This document shows positions 8,613-14,004 of a stretch of 14,004 nt of DNA, in pieces; position 1 is the first letter of the stretch; each line of letters opens with the position of its first letter. A program made the translations under genes and the position numbers. Source of the DNA: Cyclostephanos tholiformis (taxonomy: Eukaryota > Bacillariophyta > Thalassiosirophyceae > Thalassiosirales > Thalassiosiraceae). Below the pieces are notes generated by a model. The model was not told the DNA's origin, ran no database searches, and saw nothing but the letters and a program-made list of their open reading frames with translations. The stretch covers positions 1-14,004 of the forward strand of contig JALLPB010000643.1 of assembly GCA_036939975.1 (NCBI GenBank), read 5' to 3'.

Positions 8613-10052
8613 TTACTGCTCTTTTCTCCCCCCATCATCATCGATAAGAACATAGTCTTCTCCGGTAACTCCGTTCTCTTCTGGTCTGATAATCCATAGT
8701 GTTAGAGCCCTACGGATCTTGCCTTCGCTCAAAACCTTTTCCACCGAATGAATCATGCGGCTGTCGAACAATAGGAGCTTTCCATTCGACGGATTGATAT
8801 CAATAAACTCATGCCTGCCAATTACCGCATCAGGATGTATCACGCAAAGGCTGTCGAGATAGAGTCGCAGCTGACCACCATCTCCTTTTTCCCAACCCTC
8901 ATTCATGTATAATATCGCAGTTATGTAACGCCAATTTAATTGCCTATATGGAAGCAAAGTTTCATTTGAGTCAGTTGTGGTTGGTTCTCCATTACTTCTC
9001 CTACAATCGAATACACCTCTCATATTAATCTTCGAATTGTCGCTATGTGGTCTGTAATAATCATTTTCTCCATACTCAGCAAACTGAACACCGCACCCTT
9101 TCGGATTGGTCAGTGGCCGCTCGATTGTGCCGGGGAATATTGCCTTGTGCGGAGATAAGCCTCTTAGGGAAAAGTCAAGATTACCATTGAGATGGGAGGC
9201 CAATGTTAATAAAAAGTCGTGTTGATCTTCCAAACCATACTCCTCCGCATTTTCTCGACTGAGAAATGCGACTTTGTCAGTACGGTAATCTCTCGCATTT
9301 GCATTCCTTTTGCCCCGGTTTGTCTTACCATCGAGTTTCTCATGGGACGATTGCGATGTCTTGATGACATTATCGATAACAACAAATCCATCCTTTTGCA
9401 ATTTTGCCAATGCATCTGAATCAAGTTGTTGCTTGAGAGTTGATCCAAATTTCTCATCCCCAATGGCCTCGCTCGAAGTGAACTCGGCATCAATTCCGGA
9501 ATCTGGTGGTTGACCGTTGAGAAAATCAAGCACGTTGCTCTCGAGATCCTTTATACATACGACACGTCGAATATACGCACGATGTCGATACAGTTCTAAA
9601 CAGAGCATTCCAAAGTCTTCCGTGGGGCGATCGAAGTCGAGCGCGAAGAGGATGTACTCCGTCGGGTTACCATTCCCATCGCAGGTGGAAGGGCGAGGGG
9701 AAAAGGTTACCGTGGCAGATTCGCCGAAGTCCGGCATGCGACAGGATGACAACTGATGACCCGACGTTGATGCTCCCGATGATTTAATCATGAACTCGGA
9801 AGAACCAACTAATGCCCCGAATGCCGAGGAGAGCGAGTGGCCGATGTCGATTTCGGATCGTGCCATATTATCACCGATCGGATTAGGCCTGATGGGAAAG
9901 ATGAGATGGTGTTGGGGATGCGAAGTATGGACCCCATTTTGGAAATCGGTCGAGACGCTGAAAGATTCGACGACGCGTATGACACTCGTGGCCAGAATCA
10001 GGAGTAGCGCTGTTAGAATGCCGTGATATGTTCCCGTCGTCGCTGTCATCAT
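8613..10052 (-). CDS. PHD/prolyl-4-hydroxylase-like Fe(II)/2-oxoglutarate dioxygenase
   Basis: Intronless, 479 aa; two ATGs at the start (10052 and 10049). The C-terminal third is a 2OG-Fe(II) oxygenase fold. The iron ligands are H336 and D338 (YYRPHSDN) and H435 (SRMIHSVEKV). R447 in RRALTLW binds the 2OG carboxylate. RYITAILYMNEGWEKGDGGQ (375-394) is the core strand pair. The order and RTDKVAFLS (257-265) resemble HIF-prolyl-hydroxylase (EGLN/PHD) and bacterial/algal relatives rather than collagen P4H, so it should hydroxylate a protein proline; the target is unknown. Residues 9-30 form a hydrophobic signal peptide ending VVES-FSVS. A Phe at the predicted cleavage site recalls diatom plastid targeting but also fits plain secretion. 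The stretch 35-200 is unrecognised. The gene ends 122 bases from the convergent SUZ12 stop. Confidence 0.87.
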   Translation of the reverse strand: MMTATTGTYHGILTALLLILATSVIRVVESFSVSTDFQNGVHTSHPQHHLIFPIRPNPIGDNMARSEIDIGHSLSSAFGALVGSSEFMIKSSGASTSGHQLSSCRMPDFGESATVTFSPRPSTCDGNGNPTEYILFALDFDRPTEDFGMLCLELYRHRAYIRRVVCIKDLESNVLDFLNGQPPDSGIDAEFTSSEAIGDEKFGSTLKQQLDSDALAKLQKDGFVVIDNVIKTSQSSHEKLDGKTNRGKRNANARDYRTDKVAFLSRENAEEYGLEDQHDFLLTLASHLNGNLDFSLRGLSPHKAIFPGTIERPLTNPKGCGVQFAEYGENDYYRPHSDNSKINMRGVFDCRRSNGEPTTTDSNETLLPYRQLNWRYITAILYMNEGWEKGDGGQLRLYLDSLCVIHPDAVIGRHEFIDINPSNGKLLLFDSRMIHSVEKVLSEGKIRRALTLWIIRPEENGVTGEDYVLIDDDGGRKEQ

Positions 10053-10279
10053 TGTTCATGCGTTTTCTGATTGCTCCCCCCTGGACCCGCCCCGCACCCC
10101 AACAGCTAAGGATAGATAGCTAGCTACTTAAGGGCTAGGAATTGTTTTGTGCATAGAGATTCTCGTTGGACTTGTGTGGCACGGCTTGTCGTACTATTTG
10201 GCGGCCAGCGCTGTCGACTCGAGCCCAGCCTCCTCCTCCGCCGCCGGTTGTTGGCGTTCCCGTCGACCAACGCGTAGCT
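10053..10279. promoter_or_regulatory. compact divergent promoter
   Basis: These 227 bases separate the dioxygenase ATG (10052) from the first usable ATG of the SUMO-like gene (10280). The plus-strand frame is open upstream of 10280 to about 10166, but without an ATG, so that part is treated as 5' leader. A short AT-rich patch (GATAGATAGCTAGCTACTTA, 10112-10131) sits in the middle. No clear TATA box is seen. Confidence 0.4.
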
Positions 10280-11833
10280 ATGCAGGACCCTTCTGCCACA
10301 GCAGCTGCTACTCGTAGGGCCAGCGGGAAGGTTGCTCGTGCTGGCCAGAAACGCGCCCAAGGTCGGGCAAAGGTCGTCGCTGCGGTTGGTCAGCAGAATC
10401 GACCGCCTCTCCCTTCTGACGCGTCCTTGTCAGAGAAGCATGCTGCCGACCGTGCCCGCCTTCTTGCGGGTGTCGCCAAGAAGGGCGCTGGATCCAAGTC
10501 AGCAGCTAAGAGGGTGGGGGGTGGTGCAGCAGCTCCTGTTGCTGCATCCACTCCAACGCAACTCTCTCGTTCTGAGAGGTACGAGATTCGGAGCGCCGAG
10601 AGGGATCAAGCTCAAGCCAGCGGTGAGCGTGCTGCCAAGGCGGCTCGCATACTTGCTTCTGCCAAGGCTGGTCAGCCAGGCGCCGTTGAGAAGCAGCTGT
10701 CCTTCGACCGTTCCGGAGCTGTAAGCCTCGGCCTTACCAGTCTTATATCTACCCAAATCCCCTCTTCGATCCAGAGGCCATATCACATCATGAACAACGG
10801 CACGGCGTTAGCCGACTTCGCGCGCGACGTCATTTCGCGCACGGGCGATGGCCTCCTCGTCGGCGGCATCGACGTCGATGATGTCGTGGTACTTTGCGGC
10901 TTCTTGGTCGCCAAGTACGCAGTGGCCGACATATCCATACCGGCGAGGTTGTCGCCGTCCTCGGAGGTCGACGAGGCGTGGCATCGTCTCCTGCTCTACC
11001 CGGTCGTGTACGACGTCGCGTGTCGCCGCGCGCACGAGTTGGCCGGTAGAATCGTCGGGGAGGTAGACGACGGCGGGAATTATTCCCCTTACGCATATGC
11101 CGAGGAATATCCGGGAGTTGTCGATCACAGTCCCAATGCCGCGAACGATCCCGCCCCGGCTAAGGAGCAGCGACGTCGCGCGGCGGTTCACGAGATGAAT
11201 CGCCTGGGATTGATCCCGTCGTCGACCGCTCCTGCCTCCCCCCCCCCCCCCCCTCGAACGGGACGGTACCGTGCCAATGTTTGCACGCCCCCGGATGCTC
11301 CATGCAACAAGCGCGCTCGACTGACGAATGGCGATGGTCTTCATTGCGACGACGCCGCCGCCGCCGCCGCCGAGGAGGAGGCCGAAGAAGAGGAAGCTGA
11401 AGAAGAGCAACAAGACGAAGAGGAGGCTGACGAGGAGAGAGCCGACGAAGGACAAGCGGCGGCAGAGGAAGCCGACGAGGAGGACGTCGAGGAGGGAAGT
11501 GCCGAGGAAGAGAGGTCCCTCGAGGAGGAAAGAGCTCTCGAGAAGGAGAGGGCCGAAGAGAAGGGAGCCACAGGAAACGTTTCTCCTAGTGATGAACCCT
11601 TGACCATACAAGTGAAAGATCAGTGTGGCGAAGTAACAATGTTCAAAGTGAAGTCCCACCAAACAGCGTTCGGGAAAATCATGCATGCGTATGCAAAACG
11701 TAAGGGTGTTCGTGCGGATATCCTAAGGTTTATGTTGGATGGGGAAACGATTCACCCTTGGGATACGTGTGCTGATCTCGAGTTAGAGGACGATGATCAA
11801 GTGGACGTGATACTGATTCAGGCCGGCTGTTAG
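10280..11833 (+). CDS. VDEAWH-domain protein with C-terminal SUMO-like domain
   Basis: 517 aa from the first ATG. The N-terminal 1-140 is Ala/Lys/Arg-rich, basic and low-complexity. Residues 171-290 form a compact domain containing LSPSSEVDEAWHRLLLYPVVY (split here: LSPSSEVDEA, 224-233; WHRLLLYPVVY, 234-244) and VDHSP (281-285). The motif recalls the VD-WH-P-Y signature of GRDP-like (DUF1399) and related algal proteins; its function is unknown. A proline run (321-325) is encoded by 16 consecutive C. An acidic Glu/Ala-rich segment spans 357-428. The C-terminus (440-517) is a ubiquitin-like fold of SUMO/Rad60-SLD type: TMFKVKSHQTAFGKIMHAYA (453-472), then FMLDGETI and LELEDDDQVDV. It ends IQAGC with no Gly-Gly, so it should not be conjugatable. 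M171 (10790) would give a 347-aa version without the basic part. A nuclear adaptor role is inference. Confidence 0.75.
   Translation: MQDPSATAAATRRASGKVARAGQKRAQGRAKVVAAVGQQNRPPLPSDASLSEKHAADRARLLAGVAKKGAGSKSAAKRVGGGAAAPVAASTPTQLSRSERYEIRSAERDQAQASGERAAKAARILASAKAGQPGAVEKQLSFDRSGAVSLGLTSLISTQIPSSIQRPYHIMNNGTALADFARDVISRTGDGLLVGGIDVDDVVVLCGFLVAKYAVADISIPARLSPSSEVDEAWHRLLLYPVVYDVACRRAHELAGRIVGEVDDGGNYSPYAYAEEYPGVVDHSPNAANDPAPAKEQRRRAAVHEMNRLGLIPSSTAPASPPPPPRTGRYRANVCTPPDAPCNKRARLTNGDGLHCDDAAAAAAEEEAEEEEAEEEQQDEEEADEERADEGQAAAEEADEEDVEEGSAEEERSLEEERALEKERAEEKGATGNVSPSDEPLTIQVKDQCGEVTMFKVKSHQTAFGKIMHAYAKRKGVRADILRFMLDGETIHPWDTCADLELEDDDQVDVILIQAGC
11238..11253 (+). repeat. poly-C run of 16 inside the SUMO-like gene
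   Basis: The run encodes five prolines (residues 321-325) in the linker between the VDEAWH domain and the acidic segment. Its given length keeps the frame open into the SUMO-like domain, so a length error of one base would break the protein. Confidence 0.85.
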
Positions 11834-12255
11834 TCTTTTGATTCACCACTGCATTTTTTGTCTACTTTCTTCGAGCAACAGGGGGTGCCGTGAATGCAGA
11901 TGATTTGCACTGCCATAGTATTATTTTACAATAATACAGGTGATTTCCCCTAATGCTTTTGTTTTGTATGTTGAGACAAATATTAATTACTACTACGTAT
12001 TTATCAAAATCATGCTTGAATTTTCCTCATGTTGCGGGACTCGAGCATGCATACCTCGCTACTACTGGGATGATAATTAAAAGCATAAATATATAATATT
12101 TGCCAACCCAACATTCAGTATCATCTAAGACCAAGAGAGTGTGTGAGTGAATATACCTATCACTGTTTTGGGTTTCTTCATTATGGCCCGTCTTGAATAC
12201 CAATAATTACAATAACTATAATGAAGGTTACTCTACACAACATGTTCGAACAATC
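11834..12255. other. convergent intergenic region with one hairpin
   Basis: These 422 AT-rich bases separate the stops of two converging genes and should hold both 3' untranslated regions. An inverted repeat GTATTAT-TTTACA-ATAATAC at 11918-11937 lies 85 bases after the SUMO-like stop and could form a 7-bp hairpin. There is no other reading frame or repeat that I trust. Confidence 0.45.
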
Positions 12256-14004
12256 TCATCCATCTTGCTTTTCATCATGATTGGCCGCACCATAGTCAAC
12301 TTCAGGTTGGTTCGTACTGAATAGGTGGCTGCTGCGCTTCTCGGTACTTCGTCTGAGGTTGGAATTCGCCTGTTCCTCCGGTAACAGATAGGCGAACACA
12401 GTTGCCACCACATACAGAAACGATCCGAAGATGAACATGGTCCCTTTACCAAATCCGCTTCCGTCCTTCGTTTGGTGGTACACAAACCTCAACATCAACG
12501 GTCCTACCGCAGAAGCCAACGATGATAACGAATACAGCGCTCCTTGAATTCGGCCTTGTTCGATTTCGGCCTTAGTTCGAAGAAGCACGGGAACGAATTA
12601 TGAGACCATCAATATATGAAACAATGATGGAAATAATACTCGACTGATGTTGACACTACACTCACCGCATTGTTTGCTTTAATAGCAGAGATGGTCGGGA
12701 ATGACATCCCAGTGAAACTCGCAATCGTTGCGGATACGAATAGCGTACGTTTGGCCTTGGCGATGCCGTACAACAGGTTGTGAAGTGTGCCGAACGTGAA
12801 TGCGACCATAATAACTCGCCGTTCGCCGATCCAGCCGCTTAAAGGCTTCAGGACGATCGTTTGGACGAGTATTCCCATGATCCCGATGATTAGGAATAAC
12901 ACCGCGATGTCCACATCGTTGAAGCCGAAGTTCTCCTCCGCGTAATATAGGAATAACGTGTGATCGGCCGTGCTCACGCAGCCGGAGAAGAACGCCAATG
13001 CCGACAGCAACCGGAATAATCTGTTCCTATTCAGTATCGTGATTTCCCTCGCGGGACGGAGCAAATTATACCTCCATGCGTCCGTGCGCGTTTCCATGAT
13101 CGGCATCTCCGACAGCCTCCTCAACTTGGCGCGTTCCGATGCCCGCGGCGAAAGCGTTTCCGGCAAACTAACGCACGCGTATGCGAATCCCGATACTAGC
13201 ATCCCCAATGCGAATATCGACACGCCGAGGTGACTCAGGCATACCGCCAATATCGGCGACAGGGCGAAGCCCAACGAGAATCCCGCCGATACCAACCCGA
13301 AGGACGGCGCACGCCACGGTGGGGGCATGACGTCCGACAACGCCGATAATGATACCGCGAACCAGCTAACCAATCCCGATAGTGCGTTCGATGCGTAATA
13401 CGGGAACGGATCCATATTTTCGAAGTACTGCATGAGAACTAGATTGAGAGGCGCTAGTAGACTGAGGCCGATGCCGATCAACATGATGCCTATTATTGAC
13501 ATCATGAGTCGGAGGGGGGGGGGAATGGAGGACCTCGTTGGGCGAAAGAAAAAGAGCGAAAAAGCCCGTCCGAGGGGTGTCCATTTATAATATTAATACA
13601 CTGACCTCGACGTCCCCCCTCGTCGCTGATGCTCCCCATCAAACTGCTCGTGACGAAGGTGAGGGAATTATGCACGAAACTCGCCATGGCCGCGGAATTC
13701 TGCGCATCGTCGTACCCCAACGAGCATTCGATCGGTCGATGATGATCGCCCATCGTACCCGCAACGGCGGCGGTCGCCTTCGCGACGACGGGGAGCGACG
13801 ACGAACACGGCGCGCCGTCGTACCCGTGATGCAAACGGGCGTACCTGTCCCCCGCCAACGCCGGGACAACGCCGACGGTGGATCCGAGGGCCAGCGCGAT
13901 CGATAGGCAAAGGGCGATTATTTGGGGAGGCCCGGACGAGCCGAAGAAATGGCGTAGGAAGGCGTCGTGGGAGGAGGGGGGGGGGGGGGGGGGGGGGGGG
14001 GGCG
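12256..14004 (-). CDS. MFSD14/HIAT1-like major facilitator transporter, 5' end missing
   Basis: Proposed join complement(12256..12570,12666..13533,13602..>14004), 527 residues in the window. The 95-nt intron 12571-12665 (GTGAGT...AAG) is in phase and restores KANNA-AEIEQGRIQGALYS, matching MFSD14/tetracycline-transporter relatives. The 68-nt intron 13534-13601 is less sure. Phase requires donor GTGTAT at 13601, whereas the better GTCAGT donor four bases earlier would need one extra C in the 10-base C run after the acceptor. The first exon is open to the edge and includes TM1 (QIIALCLSIALALGSTVGVV, beginning about 13924) and motif A SISDEGGRR (ending at 13607). The middle exon has about eight membrane segments with a second-half loop LKPLSGWIGERR. 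The C-terminal tail is hydrophilic, and the substrate is unknown. The start codon lies beyond 14004 or was lost in the G run. Confidence 0.82.
13976..14002. repeat. poly-G run of 27 at the right edge
   Basis: On the minus strand it would read as a run of prolines at the N-terminus of the MFSD14-like protein. A homopolymer this long at a window or contig edge may mark an assembly break, so the sequence beyond it should be treated with caution. Confidence 0.8.

Noticed and set aside
10166..10279. Extension of the SUMO-like frame upstream to 10166
   Set aside because: The frame begins at TTG, not ATG, and a eukaryotic start there is unlikely. The first ATG in frame is at 10280.
11341..11607. 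Serine/alanine repeat protein on the minus strand
   Set aside because: It is a low-complexity shadow of the GA-rich acidic segment with no start context.
10808..11686. 292-codon minus-strand open frame antisense to the SUMO-like gene
   Set aside because: It is the antisense of a gene with recognisable domains. Its Leu/Phe/Ser runs are the mirror of the acidic GAG-rich repeat.
13639..13910. Arg-rich minus-strand frames near the right edge
   Set aside because: They are alternative frames of the first exon of the MFSD14-like gene, which contains a membrane segment and motif A in the correct frame.
1..14004. Bacterial operon, CRISPR array, insertion sequence or tRNA
   Set aside because: Genes have GT-AG introns and there is no Shine-Dalgarno pattern. 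I saw no regularly spaced repeats, no transposase and no tRNA-like cloverleaf with a GGTTCGA arm.

Overview
This is a window of nuclear DNA from a eukaryote, most likely a diatom or related stramenopile alga. The evidence is gene density (about seven genes in 14 kb), short GT-AG introns of roughly 55-110 bases, long G/C homopolymers, and gene families typical of photosynthetic protists. These are a folate-biopterin-type transporter, a Polycomb SUZ12 protein, a PHD-like 2-oxoglutarate oxygenase and a protein with a C-terminal SUMO-like fold. The species is not determinable by eye. The exon joins below were worked out by hand from splice motifs, reading phase and family expectation. Complete joins give whole codon numbers.

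Layout: 173-634 (-) is a small unknown gene with one possible 57-nt intron. 635-1178 is a non-coding region with a dense cluster of an ATTTGT/ACAAAT element, including two identical 18-nt copies. 1179-3825 (+) is an eight-exon BT1/FBT-family transporter. 3943-4577 (+) holds broken, membrane-protein-like reading frames that look like a relic. 4553-6357 (-) is a two-exon Spinster-like MFS transporter. It lies head-to-head with 6637-8490 (+), an intronless SUZ12 homologue carrying the C2H2 finger and VEFS box of the PRC2 subunit. It converges on 8613-10052 (-), a prolyl-4-hydroxylase/PHD-like Fe(II)/2OG dioxygenase with a signal peptide. A 227-bp divergent promoter then leads to 10280-11833 (+), which has a basic N-terminus, a VDEAWH-type domain, an acidic stretch and a SUMO-like C-terminus lacking the terminal Gly-Gly. 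12256-14004 (-) is the 3' part of an MFSD14/HIAT1-like MFS gene that runs off the right edge through a 27-base G run.

There is no sign of an operon or of one dedicated pathway. Three of the genes are unrelated membrane transporters. Two others (SUZ12 and the SUMO-like protein) suggest chromatin or protein-regulation roles. The most unusual items are the SUMO-like protein, the repeated palindromic element at 739-921 and the relic at 3943-4577. I see no tRNA, rRNA, CRISPR array or intact mobile element.
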